In this document: in pieces, positions 53,449 to 62,644 of the stretch
Position numbering within the stretch: the first letter of the stretch is position 1
Layout: each line of letters starts with the position of its first letter
Assembly: GCF_039939195.1 (NCBI RefSeq)
Contig: NZ_JBDUUH010000002.1
Coordinates: 186,001 to 250,000, forward strand
Source of the DNA: Foliimonas ilicis
Lineage (GTDB): Bacteria > Pseudomonadota > Alphaproteobacteria > Rhizobiales > Rhizobiaceae
Length of the DNA: 64,000 bases
Direction: 5' to 3'
Program-made: the position numbers and the translations under genes
Notes under the pieces: model-generated
Told to the model about the DNA's origin: nothing
Seen by the model: the letters and a program-made list of their open reading frames with translations, nothing else
The model's database searches: none

Positions 53449-53493
53449 CGTCACGCCCATGACCCCTTCCACCGCACAGCCAAGGAGAAACCC

Positions 53494-53841
53494 ATGTCCG
53501 TTATCGGTCAATTCACGCGCGAGAATGACGGCTTCATCGGCCATCTGATGACGCTGTCATTGCACCAGGACATCGTCATCGTTCCGGCCGAACCGTCCGA
53601 TGCCGAGAACGCGCCGGACTTCCGTGTCCATGTTCTCGACAGCATGAACAACGAAACCGGCGCGGAGATCGGTGCGGGCTGGAAGCGCACCGGCGAGAAG
53701 GCCGGCGACTACGTTTCGCTGCAGATCGACGATCCGACCTTCGGTCATCCGATCCGCGCCAACCTCTTTCAGTCGGCCGACGACAAGGCCGCCTGGGGCT
53801 TGCACTGGAACCGCCCGCCCAAGCGCGCAGAGCGGGACTGA
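53494..53841 (+). CDS. DUF736 protein (copy B)
   Basis: A 115-residue DUF736 protein (MSVIGQFTRENDGFIGHLMTLSLHQDIVIVPAEPSDAENAPDFRVHV... GAGWKRTGEKAGDYVSLQIDDPTFGHPIRANLF). It is clearly divergent from copy A at 47214, so the two are not a recent duplication. An AAGGAG site precedes it. It is linked to the transfer genes. Confidence 0.85.
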   Translation: MSVIGQFTRENDGFIGHLMTLSLHQDIVIVPAEPSDAENAPDFRVHVLDSMNNETGAEIGAGWKRTGEKAGDYVSLQIDDPTFGHPIRANLFQSADDKAAWGLHWNRPPKRAERD

Positions 53842-53844
53842 ACG

Positions 53845-54606
53845 ATGTCGGTCCCGCGCCATCAAGCTGGTGCCCGGCGGTCGAAAACCGCCCGGCACAC
53901 AGCCGCCCTTCTCCTTTCCGGCCTTCTGCTGTCCGCGCCGCTTTCCGTCACCGCGAATGCGCAGACGGTGTCGGCCGAGCGCCCCTCTCGCGTCGATCCT
54001 TACGCCGCGTTCATCACCGAGGCCGCACAACGGTTCGGCGTTCCCGAGCACTGGATTCGCGCCGTCATGCGCGTCGAAAGCGCTGGCGACGTGCGAGCGA
54101 TCTCGTCAGCAGGCGCGATGGGACTGATGCAGATCATGCCCGCCACATGGACCGATCTGCGCGCCCGTCACCGGCTCGGCGCGAATCCCTACGATCCACG
54201 CGACAACATTCTGGCGGGCGCGGCTTATCTCCGCGAGATGCACGACCGCTACGGATCGCCGGGGTTTCTCGCAGCCTATAATGCGGGTCCCGGCCGCTAC
54301 GAAGAGTATCTTGCTGGCCGACCTTTACCGGCCGAAACGCGCGCCTATGTCGCTGCGCTCGCGCCTGTTATCGGCGGCGGAGATGCCCTCGCTCCCGTCA
54401 CGGTCGCGGCGGCCGATCCCAACGCCTGGGCACGCTCGCCCCTCTTCATCGTGCAGTCCGAGCGCGCCGCGACCGCTGTTTTTACGGCCAGCAATCGCGC
54501 TTCGAACGAGACTTCGGTTGCATCTTCGGTGCGCGATGCTCCGGCCATCGCTCCGCAATCCGGAGGCCTGTTTGTCGCCCGAAACAGCGATGGGGGGCCG
54601 CGATGA
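53845..54606 (+). CDS. Conjugation lytic transglycosylase
   Basis: A 253-residue SLT-family (VirB1/TrbN-like) transglycosylase. A signal peptide (TAALLLSGLLLSAPLSVTANAQT) precedes the catalytic domain with the Glu in MRVESAGD, then GAMGLMQIMPATW and AYNAGPGRYEEY. It opens peptidoglycan locally so that the mating channel can cross the wall. It begins three bases after the DUF736 stop. Confidence 0.88.
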   Translation: MSVPRHQAGARRSKTARHTAALLLSGLLLSAPLSVTANAQTVSAERPSRVDPYAAFITEAAQRFGVPEHWIRAVMRVESAGDVRAISSAGAMGLMQIMPATWTDLRARHRLGANPYDPRDNILAGAAYLREMHDRYGSPGFLAAYNAGPGRYEEYLAGRPLPAETRAYVAALAPVIGGGDALAPVTVAAADPNAWARSPLFIVQSERAATAVFTASNRASNETSVASSVRDAPAIAPQSGGLFVARNSDGGPR

Positions 54607-54689
54607 CGGTGTTCGCAGCATTTCGTGGAATGGCGTACTTTGGCGGAAGATGGGCGGTCCGAGGAGGAGGAGCAGGCAACACAACCGCA

Positions 54690-54850
54690 CGATGGCGAGA
54701 TAAAAGCGCGCGAGGTGCGGCTTGGTGCGGTCGTGTGTTTTCAGAGACTTATGGCGCATCTGCGCGAGGTGCGCCTGATCGGCGCAGCCTGCGCAACCGT
54801 CATTTCGCCAAGGATTACCGCGCGATTGCGCGATGTGCGGGACCTCGGCC
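54690..54850. other. Candidate oriT region
   Basis: Between the transglycosylase and the relaxase gene. Direct repeats GCGCGAGGTGCG at 54708-54719 and 54762-54773, and a variant GCGCGATGTGCG at 54828-54839, are spaced 54 and 66 bases apart. A small dyad GCGCC TGATC GGCGC lies at 54771-54785. oriT usually lies beside the relaxase gene in this family, so position supports the call; the nick site cannot be identified from sequence alone. An 83-residue frame crosses the area but has no features of a real gene. Confidence 0.55.
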
Positions 54851-56590
54851 ATGAGCGGCGAGGACGATTTCCGCATCCGGCCAGGCCGCATCCGCTCGAC
54901 CCGTGCACAACAGGCGCGGCCCTTCATCGCCCAAGCGCTGGCCGCCGCCCAGCGCGCCGGCGGCAGCGTCTCGCGGTCCGGCAAGATCAGCCCGGGCAAC
55001 CGCTCACGGTTCGGGCGCGGCCAGCGCGCGACCGTGCAGGCCAATCGGCTGCTCACCAGCCGATCGCGCAACACGGTCATCAAGACGCGCGTCGTCCGGC
55101 ACACCGCTCGCGCCGCGCCGCTGTCCGCTCACCTCAGCTATCTCCGGCGCGAGGGTGTCACCCGGGATGGGGAGAAGGCAAAGCTGTTCGGCCCTGAGAC
55201 CGAGGACGCCGACCCCAAAGCCTTCGCCGAGCGGACCCAGGACGACCGCCACCATTTTCGGTTCATCGTCTCGCCCGAGGACGCGACCGAGATGTCCGAC
55301 CTCAAGACCTTTGCCCGCGACCTGATGGGGCAAATGGAAAGGGACCTCGGCACGAAGCTCGACTGGGTCGGGGTCGATCACTGGAACACGGATAATCCGC
55401 ACGTCCATATCATCCTTCGCGGTCGCACCGATGACGGCCAGGACCTCGTCATCTCGCGCGACTACATCAAGGAAGGCATGCGCGCCCGCGCGCAGGATCT
55501 TGTTACCCAGGAGTTGGGACCGCGCACCGATCACGAAATCCGCCGCAATCTCGAACGGCAGATCGACGCGGAGCGCTGGACCAACCTTGACCGGCAGCTT
55601 GCCCGAGACAGCTACCGCACCGGTGTCGTCGATCTGGCGCCGCACCCTGACCGCCAGCCCGACGAATTCCACGCGATGAAGGTCGGCCGCCTGCGCAAGC
55701 TGGAGACGCTCGGACTTGCGGATCAGATCGGCCCCGGCCAATGGGTCGTATCGGAGAATGCCGAAGCGACGCTGCGCGAACTGGGCGAGCGCGGCGACAT
55801 CATCAAACGCATTCATCGCGGCCTGACGGAACGCGGTATCGAGCGCGGCGCCGCCAGCTATGTGCTCGCCGGCGAGAGCCTCAACGATCCTGTCGTCGGC
55901 CGGCTGGTCGATCGTGGTCTCGACGATGAACTGAAGGGCACGGCGTATGCCGTGGTCGACGGCACGGACGGACGAACCCATCACATCAAGCTGCCCGACC
56001 TCGACGCGGCCGGCGACAGCGCGCCGGGCTCGATCGTGGAGCTGCGCAAATTCGACGACGCGCAGGGACGCAGACGGGTCGCGCTCGCCGTCCGCTCCGA
56101 TCTCGACATCTCCGCCCAAGTCAACGCGACCGGCGCAACCTGGCTCGATCGGCAGGCAATCGCCCGCGATCCGGTCGCACTCGGCGGTGGCGGCTTCGGC
56201 GCGGAGGTTCGCCAGGCGATGGATCGGCGGGCCCAACACCTCATCACTCAGGGGCTCGCCGAGCGGCAGACCCGCGGCGTCAGCTTCTCGCCGGGGCTGA
56301 TCGACACGCTACGGCAGCGCGAGGTCGACGCCCTTGGCGAGAAGCTCGCGGCCGAGACCGGCCGACAATTCTCGAAGGCCGCAACGGGCGAGTATGTGGC
56401 GGGCACCTACCGGCAGCGCTTCGCGCTCGCGTCCGGCCGCTTCGCCATGATCGACGACGGCCTCGGATTCCAGCTCGTGCCCTGGTCGCCATCCCTTGAA
56501 CGCCAGCTCGGTCAGCACGTCTCCGGCGTGTCGCGCGGCGCGGGCGGCGTCGACTGGAGCTTCGGCCGCAACCGCGGGCTCGGCATGTAG
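54851..56590 (+). CDS. rlxS: RlxS-type relaxase (DUF3363)
   Basis: A 579-residue relaxase. The N-terminal domain contains HHFRFIVSPED and the histidine cluster DNPHVHIILRG, plus an upstream TAHLSYLRREGV-type tyrosine candidate in LSAHLSYLRREG. The C-terminal half is DUF3363 (TERGIERGAASYVLAGESLNDPVV...). RlxS nicks oriT and covalently carries the strand in ICEMlSymR7A. The ATG at 54851 is used; the open frame begins a little earlier. Confidence 0.88.
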   Translation: MSGEDDFRIRPGRIRSTRAQQARPFIAQALAAAQRAGGSVSRSGKISPGNRSRFGRGQRATVQANRLLTSRSRNTVIKTRVVRHTARAAPLSAHLSYLRREGVTRDGEKAKLFGPETEDADPKAFAERTQDDRHHFRFIVSPEDATEMSDLKTFARDLMGQMERDLGTKLDWVGVDHWNTDNPHVHIILRGRTDDGQDLVISRDYIKEGMRARAQDLVTQELGPRTDHEIRRNLERQIDAERWTNLDRQLARDSYRTGVVDLAPHPDRQPDEFHAMKVGRLRKLETLGLADQIGPGQWVVSENAEATLRELGERGDIIKRIHRGLTERGIERGAASYVLAGESLNDPVVGRLVDRGLDDELKGTAYAVVDGTDGRTHHIKLPDLDAAGDSAPGSIVELRKFDDAQGRRRVALAVRSDLDISAQVNATGATWLDRQAIARDPVALGGGGFGAEVRQAMDRRAQHLITQGLAERQTRGVSFSPGLIDTLRQREVDALGEKLAAETGRQFSKAATGEYVAGTYRQRFALASGRFAMIDDGLGFQLVPWSPSLERQLGQHVSGVSRGAGGVDWSFGRNRGLGM

Positions 56591-56618
56591 CCCAATCAAG
56601 AAAAAAGGAGTGCCCGCC

Positions 56619-58604
56619 ATGTCGGCGACCAAAATCCTCTGGGGCCAGATTCTCACCGTCTTCCTGATCGTCGTCATGACAACCTGGGCGGCGACGCAGT
56701 GGACAGCCTATCGGCTCGGCTTCCAGCCGCAGCTCGGCCTCCCTTGGTTCGAGCTGGCCGGCTGGCCCATCTACTATCCGCCCGCCTTCTTCTGGTGGTG
56801 GTACTTCTACGATGCCTATGCTCCGCCGATCTTCGTCGAGGGCGCCTATATCGCCGCGTCCGGCGGCTTCATCTCCATTGCCGTCGCGATCGGCATGTCC
56901 GTCTGGCGGGCGCGCGAAGCCAAGAACGCCGAGACCTTCGGCTCCGCCCGATGGGCCGCTGCTCGCGAAGTGAGTGCCGCGGGCCTGCTGGGCGCGGATG
57001 GCGTCATCCTGGGCAAGTTCGAGCGCGACTATCTCCGCCATGACGGTCCCGAGCATGTGTTGTGCTTTGCGCCAACTCGGTCCGGCAAGGGTGTCGGCCT
57101 GGTCGTGCCGTCACTGCTGACCTGGCCGGGCTCGGCCATCGTCCACGACATCAAGGGGGAGAACTGGACGCTGACGGCGGGCTTTCGATCCCGGCATGGC
57201 CGCGTGCTGCTGTTCGATCCGACCAACGCGAAGTCGGCCGCCTACAATCCGCTGCTCGAGGTCCGCCGCGGCGAGTGGGAGGTCCGCGACGTCCAGAACA
57301 TCGCCGACATTTTGGTCGACCCGGAAGGCTCGCTCGAGAAAAGGAACCACTGGGAAAAAACCAGCCACGCGCTGCTGGTCGGAGCCATCCTGCACGTCCT
57401 TTACGCCGAGGCCGACAAGACCCTGGCGGGCGTCGCCGCCTTCCTCTCCGATCCGAAGCGGCCGATTGATTCCACGCTCGCCGCCATGATGAGGACGGCG
57501 CATCTCGGCGAGGCCGGACCGCATCCAGTGATTGCTAGTGCGGCCCGCGAGCTGCTGAACAAATCCGACAACGAGCGCTCGGGCGTGCTGTCAACCGCCA
57601 TGTCATTCCTCGGCCTCTATCGCGATCCCGTCGTCGCCGAGGTCACGCGCCGCTGCGACTGGCGCATCACCGACATTGTCGGCGGCAAGCATCCGACGAC
57701 GCTCTATCTCGTCGTGCCGCCATCGGACATCAACCGCACCAAGCCACTGATCCGTCTGATCCTCAATCAGATCGGTCGACGGCTCACGGAGGATCTGAAT
57801 GCGAAGGGCAACCGCCACCGGCTCCTGCTCATGCTCGACGAATTCCCGGCGCTGGGTCGCCTCGACTTCTTCGAAAGCGCGCTCGCCTTCATGGCCGGCT
57901 ACGGCCTCAAAGCCTTTCTCATCGCCCAGTCGCTGAACCAGATCGAGAAGGCCTACGGGCCCAACAACTCCATTCTCGACAACTGCCATGTCCGCGTCAG
58001 CTTCGCGACCAATGACGAAAGGACCGCCAAGCGTGTCTCGGATGCGCTCGGCACCGCGACCGAGATGCGCGCTATGAAGAACTATGCCGGTCATCGCCTC
58101 TCGCCATGGCTGGGCCACATGATGGTCTCCCGCTCGGAAACGGCCCGGCAACTGATGACGCCGGGCGAGATCATGCAGCTTCCGCCATCCGACGAAATCG
58201 TCATGGTCGCCGGCACCCCGCCGATCCGCGCCAAGAAGGCGCGATATTACGAGGATCGTCGGTTTCAGGAGCGCATCCTGCCGCCGCCGAACCTGTTGAA
58301 ACCGGCACAGGCCCAATCGGACGACTGGAGCACGCTGGCCCTGCCGGCGGCGCCGGCGGTCGCGATGGCCGCCAGCGGCGACGGATCGGAGGATGAGGAT
58401 ACGACCGACTCCGAGCGCCGGCACCAGCCGGAGCTGAGCCGCTCGAAACCCGTCGAGCCTAAGCAACCCATCGAAAACGAGTTCGAGATCGATCCCCGCG
58501 ACGACGCCGATGAGGACACCGCACGGCTCTCACGCATGAATCAGACCATGCGCCAGGTCGCACGCCAGGCGTCGCTCGATCCTGGCGATGGCATCGAGCT
58601 TTAG
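56619..58604 (+). CDS. traG: TraG/VirD4-type coupling protein
   Basis: A 661-residue type IV coupling protein. Two or more N-terminal membrane segments (ILTVFLIVVMTTWAA, PAFFWWWYFYDAYAPPIFVEGAYIAASGGFISIAVAIGM) are followed by the Walker A in APTRSGKGVGLVVPS near residue 150 and the Walker B in LLLMLDEFPALGRL near 410, then the conserved IAQSLNQIEKAYG. It links the relaxase-DNA complex to the secretion channel. An AAAAAAGGAG site precedes the ATG at 56619. The C-terminal tail is acidic and disordered. Confidence 0.93.
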   Translation: MSATKILWGQILTVFLIVVMTTWAATQWTAYRLGFQPQLGLPWFELAGWPIYYPPAFFWWWYFYDAYAPPIFVEGAYIAASGGFISIAVAIGMSVWRAREAKNAETFGSARWAAAREVSAAGLLGADGVILGKFERDYLRHDGPEHVLCFAPTRSGKGVGLVVPSLLTWPGSAIVHDIKGENWTLTAGFRSRHGRVLLFDPTNAKSAAYNPLLEVRRGEWEVRDVQNIADILVDPEGSLEKRNHWEKTSHALLVGAILHVLYAEADKTLAGVAAFLSDPKRPIDSTLAAMMRTAHLGEAGPHPVIASAARELLNKSDNERSGVLSTAMSFLGLYRDPVVAEVTRRCDWRITDIVGGKHPTTLYLVVPPSDINRTKPLIRLILNQIGRRLTEDLNAKGNRHRLLLMLDEFPALGRLDFFESALAFMAGYGLKAFLIAQSLNQIEKAYGPNNSILDNCHVRVSFATNDERTAKRVSDALGTATEMRAMKNYAGHRLSPWLGHMMVSRSETARQLMTPGEIMQLPPSDEIVMVAGTPPIRAKKARYYEDRRFQERILPPPNLLKPAQAQSDDWSTLALPAAPAVAMAASGDGSEDEDTTDSERRHQPELSRSKPVEPKQPIENEFEIDPRDDADEDTARLSRMNQTMRQVARQASLDPGDGIEL

Positions 58605-58612
58605 GAGACACC

Positions 58613-59047
58613 ATGGCAAAGCCTCCCAAAAAGCAGCGCCTGTCGGTGTATCTCGAACCAGACGTCATGAAGGCGCTCGCCGCGCACGCCGCCCGGCGTG
58701 ATCAATCCCTTTCGCTGATCGCGGAAGCCGGCATCGCCTCCTTCCTGTCGCCCGATGCTGCCGAACGGCAGGAGGCCGCAACAACGAAGCGGCTCGACCA
58801 GCTCGACCGGCGAATGGCGCGGATGGAGCGCGACCTTGGCATCGCCGTCGAAACCCTCGCCGTGTTCATCCGCTTCTGGCTGACGACAAACCCGCCACTA
58901 CCGGAGCCCGCGCAGGTCGCGGCCCGTGCCAAAGCCGGTGAGCGCTACGAGGCGTTCGTCACCGCGCTCGGTCGGCGACTCGCGCAGGGACCGAAGCTGC
59001 GACAAGAGATTGCAGAAGACATCCCCCTTGCGGCTGAAGAGAAATAG
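58613..59047 (+). CDS. CopG-like ribbon-helix-helix protein
   Basis: A 144-residue protein with a CopG/RHH N-terminus (KQRLSVYLEPDVMKALAAHAARRDQSLSLIAEAGIASFL) and a coiled coil (KRLDQLDRRMARMERDLGIAVETLAVFI). It follows traG by eight bases. In related elements such a gene lies between traG and trbB; here cargo genes begin afterwards instead. Confidence 0.78.
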   Translation: MAKPPKKQRLSVYLEPDVMKALAAHAARRDQSLSLIAEAGIASFLSPDAAERQEAATTKRLDQLDRRMARMERDLGIAVETLAVFIRFWLTTNPPLPEPAQVAARAKAGERYEAFVTALGRRLAQGPKLRQEIAEDIPLAAEEK

Positions 59048-59188
59048 CCGGCGGTGGCCCATGTCGATCTCCGGGCGTCCTCTGGATCGCCTAATGTGCT
59101 AAGTACGATTAGGACAGCCCGGATAAGCTGACGACATCCTCGTATCTTTATTCGGTGCTACGCAGCCCGATAACTGCCCTTTGATCGA

Positions 59189-60043
59189 TCAAGCGCGCGC
59201 TATTAGGCTTTCAAGAACACGTCGCAATGATCGTGCACCCTGCATCCCCCTCTTGGTGACGTTAGACCCGTCCAGACCGGCATTCGACATCGCGCTTGCG
59301 AACATCTCCATGTCCTCCTGCTCGACTGCCGAGAGGTGATCGACCGTCTCGCCGGTGATCATTGTCCCGAAATAGCCGAGTGATCGGCTCGCACCACTGG
59401 CGTTCTTCAAAGCTTCGCTCAGCGCCGGTACGTCCATGCCGCACCCGTCCGCCAGTGCGACTATGTCTGCAATCGCGGCTTGATTCATGATCATGAGCGC
59501 GTTGTTGAAGAGCTTGGCATACTGACCACTGCCGTGATCGCCCATGTAGAATACGCTTTTGCAATAGCTCAAGAACACTGGGCTACTTCGCTCGGCGACG
59601 TCCACTGAGCCACCGACGAATGTCGTCAATCGACGTTCCTCCGCGCCGGAGCGACCACCGCTCACCGGCGAGTCCAACGCGTTTATTCCTTTCATCTTGC
59701 AAAGCTCGGCCACACGCGCAGCGTGTCGCGGCAGTCCGGTTCCGTGATTGATGATGACGGCATCAGCTCTAAGGCCCGCGATCAACCCTGATTGCAGAAC
59801 CTCCAGCACATCTTCATCGCTGCGAACGCAAAGCGCCACGAATTCACATTGTTGAGCAAATTGTTCCAAGTTCTTATGCTGGGTGTGCTGCACGCTGCTT
59901 AACTGAGCATAAGACGCTGGGTTGCGCGCCCATACATGCAGATCGTGGCCGGCCCCGGCTATGGCCACCGCCATCGGCAACCCCTGATCGCCGAGCCCAA
60001 CGAACCCCACCTGCAGTTTGGCATTGCTCACATCAGGCTCCAT
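59189..60043 (-). CDS. NAD(P)-dependent beta-hydroxyacid dehydrogenase family protein
   Basis: A 284-residue member of the 6-phosphogluconate/3-hydroxyisobutyrate dehydrogenase family: Rossmann motif VGFVGLGDQGLPMA, then DSPVSGGRSGAEERRLTTFVGG, GDHGSGQYAKLFNNALM with the catalytic Lys, and a helical C-terminal domain. Substrate unknown. It is cargo in the third accessory block, on the same strand as the SDR gene next to it. Confidence 0.85.
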   Translation of the reverse strand: MEPDVSNAKLQVGFVGLGDQGLPMAVAIAGAGHDLHVWARNPASYAQLSSVQHTQHKNLEQFAQQCEFVALCVRSDEDVLEVLQSGLIAGLRADAVIINHGTGLPRHAARVAELCKMKGINALDSPVSGGRSGAEERRLTTFVGGSVDVAERSSPVFLSYCKSVFYMGDHGSGQYAKLFNNALMIMNQAAIADIVALADGCGMDVPALSEALKNASGASRSLGYFGTMITGETVDHLSAVEQEDMEMFASAMSNAGLDGSNVTKRGMQGARSLRRVLESLIARA

Positions 60044-60119
60044 CTGACTACGGCCGAGTAACCAAGCAACGCCGGTGCAGCCCTAACCCGGATGCTCATC
60101 TCGACAGGTCGGCACGAGC

Positions 60120-60890
60120 TCACAGGTTGAATCCCCCAGTGACTTCCAGGCGCTGCCCGGTCATCCACCGTGAACCGTCGCTGCACAGGAACGAGACGAC
60201 GCCGCTGATATCGTCAGCCTGACCCAAGCGCCCCATGGCCGTCTGACCGATGATGAAGGATTGCGCCTGCGGATTGCTACGGATTGTGGCGTTGTTGAAG
60301 TCGGTCACGATGCCGCCGGGAGCCACGGTGTTCGACCTGATGCCGCGCGGGCCATATTCCTTGGCCACGTAGCGCGAGAACACTTCGATGGCCCCCTTGC
60401 ACGCGCCATAGGTGGCGTAGCCAGGCACGATGTACCGATCACCAGCCGCGGTTATGAAAACGACGCTTCCCTGATCATTCATCGTGGCCAGTATCTTCTG
60501 CGTCAGGAACACCACGCTCTTGAAATGAACGTTGTTGAAAGCATCGAAATCCTCGAAAGTCAGACTTTCGATCGGAAGGTTCTTGCCGAAACCTGCATTG
60601 TTGACGAGATAATCCAATCTGGCGCTTGCAAAACCACGCTCGAGAATAGCTTGGCAGTTCTCAACGAAGCGGTCCAATTCTGCTGGCTCGGCAAGATCTA
60701 GCCTCAGCGCGGTCGCCGTTCGCCCCAATGACCGGAGATCCTCCACAACCGCGTTCGCTTCGTCGTCATTCGAGCGATATGTCAGCACCACATCGATACC
60801 CGCCCGTCCGAGCGCCAGCGCGATCTCCTTGCCGATCCCGCGATTACCACCAGTGACAAGTGCTGTTTTGATTTCGCTGTCGTTTGGCAT
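60120..60890 (-). CDS. SDR-family oxidoreductase
   Basis: A 256-residue short-chain dehydrogenase with TGGNRGIG, NNAGFG, FITAAG, YATYGACK (catalytic Tyr/Lys) and a C-terminal TGQRLEVTGGFNL. The start at 60888-60890 (MPNDSE) has an AAGGTGG site; the frame is open to 60962. It is divergent from the MFS transporter, suggesting a joint catabolic or detoxification role. Confidence 0.86.
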   Translation of the reverse strand: MPNDSEIKTALVTGGNRGIGKEIALALGRAGIDVVLTYRSNDDEANAVVEDLRSLGRTATALRLDLAEPAELDRFVENCQAILERGFASARLDYLVNNAGFGKNLPIESLTFEDFDAFNNVHFKSVVFLTQKILATMNDQGSVVFITAAGDRYIVPGYATYGACKGAIEVFSRYVAKEYGPRGIRSNTVAPGGIVTDFNNATIRSNPQAQSFIIGQTAMGRLGQADDISGVVSFLCSDGSRWMTGQRLEVTGGFNL

Positions 60891-61269
60891 TAAAACCCAC
60901 CTTTTCGTTTGATTGATTTGTCCATGAATCGTCGAAGCCTTGGTCACCGACTCTCGTGGCACGGACGATCAGATCCTCCGGTTCGAGCGAGATGCTTCGA
61001 AGTCTGGAACTAAGGGTAAGCCTCGCCGGCACCCACCAGTAGAGGGGTGGCCAAGGACAGGGCCGTTCATTTAAGCGAACAGTACCGTAGCAAGCCAGAG
61101 TTCTCACCCAGCAAAACGGACCGATTGTTCGCCCGAGCGAACGGGGATGTGCGGGCGGCTGCCGGTTATTCAGCCCGGCCCGATGATCTAAACCTTAACG
61201 GTTCGCCAAGCTCGATGCCGCGCGCCGTCGTGCCGGGGAGTGTTTGCCAGATTTGAAGTGGACGACAAA
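60891..61269. other. Divergent promoter region with two GTTC-N8-GAAC dyads
   Basis: A 379-base gap without a recognisable gene between the SDR and MFS starts. It holds two matching dyads of the form GTTC-N8-GAAC, at 61065-61080 and 61127-61142, 62 bases apart (about six helical turns), which look like paired binding sites for one regulator. No regulator gene is adjacent, so the binding protein is unknown. Confidence 0.55.
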
Positions 61270-62592
61270 ATGCCATCACAGGGTACAGAGCAGGCCCCAA
61301 TCAGGGATCCGCGAGAAATTATCCGCAATGAGCCGATGTCGACCAGCCAGATCAACGGCATCATCATTACTGGACTGCTATCTGTCGTCGACGGCTATGA
61401 TCTTCTCGCAACGGCTTTCGTCGCGCCCGCACTGGCAACGGAATTCGGCGTAGGTCTTTCTGGCTTGGGCATCGTTCTCTCGTCTGGACTAACGGGCACG
61501 CTCTTCGGAGCCTTCCTCCTCGCGCCGTTCGCCGACGCCATCGGGCGCAAACCGATCGTCCTGATCAGCCTATTGATCATGGTTATCGGCATGGCCGCCT
61601 CCGCCGTTACCACCTCCCTGACCCAGTTGGCGGCGACACGGCTGTTCGCCGGCGTCGGGATTGGAGCGATGATGGTGATCGTCAACCCCATCGCCGCAGA
61701 ACTTGCCAATGAACGGCGCCGGCCATTCGCGATCGCGATCAAGTCGATCGGATTTCCGATCGGAGGCGTACTAGGAGGCCTCGTGGCGGCGCTAACCGCA
61801 ACGTATGGATGGCAGATCGTGTTTATCGTCGGCGCAGCGGCGGGCCTTGCGTTGGTGCCGGTGGTCATCTGGCTGCTTCCGGAGTCCATTGAATACCTAA
61901 TGGAGAGACAGCCTCGCAACGCGGTGGGAAGGATCAACGCAATCCTTACGCGCTTTGGTCATCGACCGATCGATCGCCTGCCGGCCCCGCCCGATAACGC
62001 GCGCACTCCTTACCTTGCCATCTTTCAGAAGAAGCATATCGCTGGAACGCTCTGTGCCTCGGCCTTCAGCTTTCTGACCTGGGTCGCGATCTTCTTCTTC
62101 CTGAGCTGGCAAACACAAATGCTGGTCGCCGCCGGTTTAGACCCCACAACGGCAGCAGCGATCTCCGGATCGAGCAGCTTTTCAGGAGCAGTGGGCGTAC
62201 TTTTCTTCGCCTTCATCGCAAGTCGTGTCGACGAGCGACGGATTTCGGTCATATCTGTACTCGGCCTCGGGCTTTCGCTGATATTGTTCGGTCTGGTACC
62301 CGCGAGCTTGTGGTGGCTGGCCCTGGCGGCTGCGCTGGTCGGCGCGGCAATCACGGGCGCGACCGTCGCGCTCTATGTGGTCACGACATCGGCGTTCGAA
62401 AGCCGGATGCTTGCGACGGGTTCCGGCTTCGTTATCGGCGTCGGCCGGATCGGAAGCGCGGTCGCTCCCGCTTTCGGAGCGATATTGTTCGACCAACAGT
62501 TCGACCGCGCATGGGTTACCGGCATCATGGGGGCCGCCGCGCTTATCGCGGCCTTGATTATGTGGAAGATGCCACGCCGCGCCTCAAAGTAA
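61270..62592 (+). CDS. MFS transporter, aromatic-acid:H+ symporter-like
   Basis: A 440-residue major-facilitator protein with about 12 membrane segments. The loop FADAIGRKPIVLISLLIM is the family A motif DxxGRR-like, and the pattern DGYDLLATAFVAPAL with SMSTSQINGIIITGLLSVVDGYD resembles the AAHS (PcaK/MhpT-type) group. Probable substrates are aromatic acids, by similarity only. ATG 61270 is chosen; an in-frame GTG at 61240 is possible. Confidence 0.82.
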   Translation: MPSQGTEQAPIRDPREIIRNEPMSTSQINGIIITGLLSVVDGYDLLATAFVAPALATEFGVGLSGLGIVLSSGLTGTLFGAFLLAPFADAIGRKPIVLISLLIMVIGMAASAVTTSLTQLAATRLFAGVGIGAMMVIVNPIAAELANERRRPFAIAIKSIGFPIGGVLGGLVAALTATYGWQIVFIVGAAAGLALVPVVIWLLPESIEYLMERQPRNAVGRINAILTRFGHRPIDRLPAPPDNARTPYLAIFQKKHIAGTLCASAFSFLTWVAIFFFLSWQTQMLVAAGLDPTTAAAISGSSSFSGAVGVLFFAFIASRVDERRISVISVLGLGLSLILFGLVPASLWWLALAAALVGAAITGATVALYVVTTSAFESRMLATGSGFVIGVGRIGSAVAPAFGAILFDQQFDRAWVTGIMGAAALIAALIMWKMPRRASK

Positions 62593-62644
62593 GTTCGGAC
62601 GCGACGGTTTGGCGGTGTCTTCTCCCCATGAGCGCTGCCGCCCT

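Noticed and set aside
54603..54854. An 83-codon frame before the relaxase gene
   Set aside because: It has an unusual Gly/Arg-rich composition and overlaps the repeat region; candidate oriT explains the sequence better.
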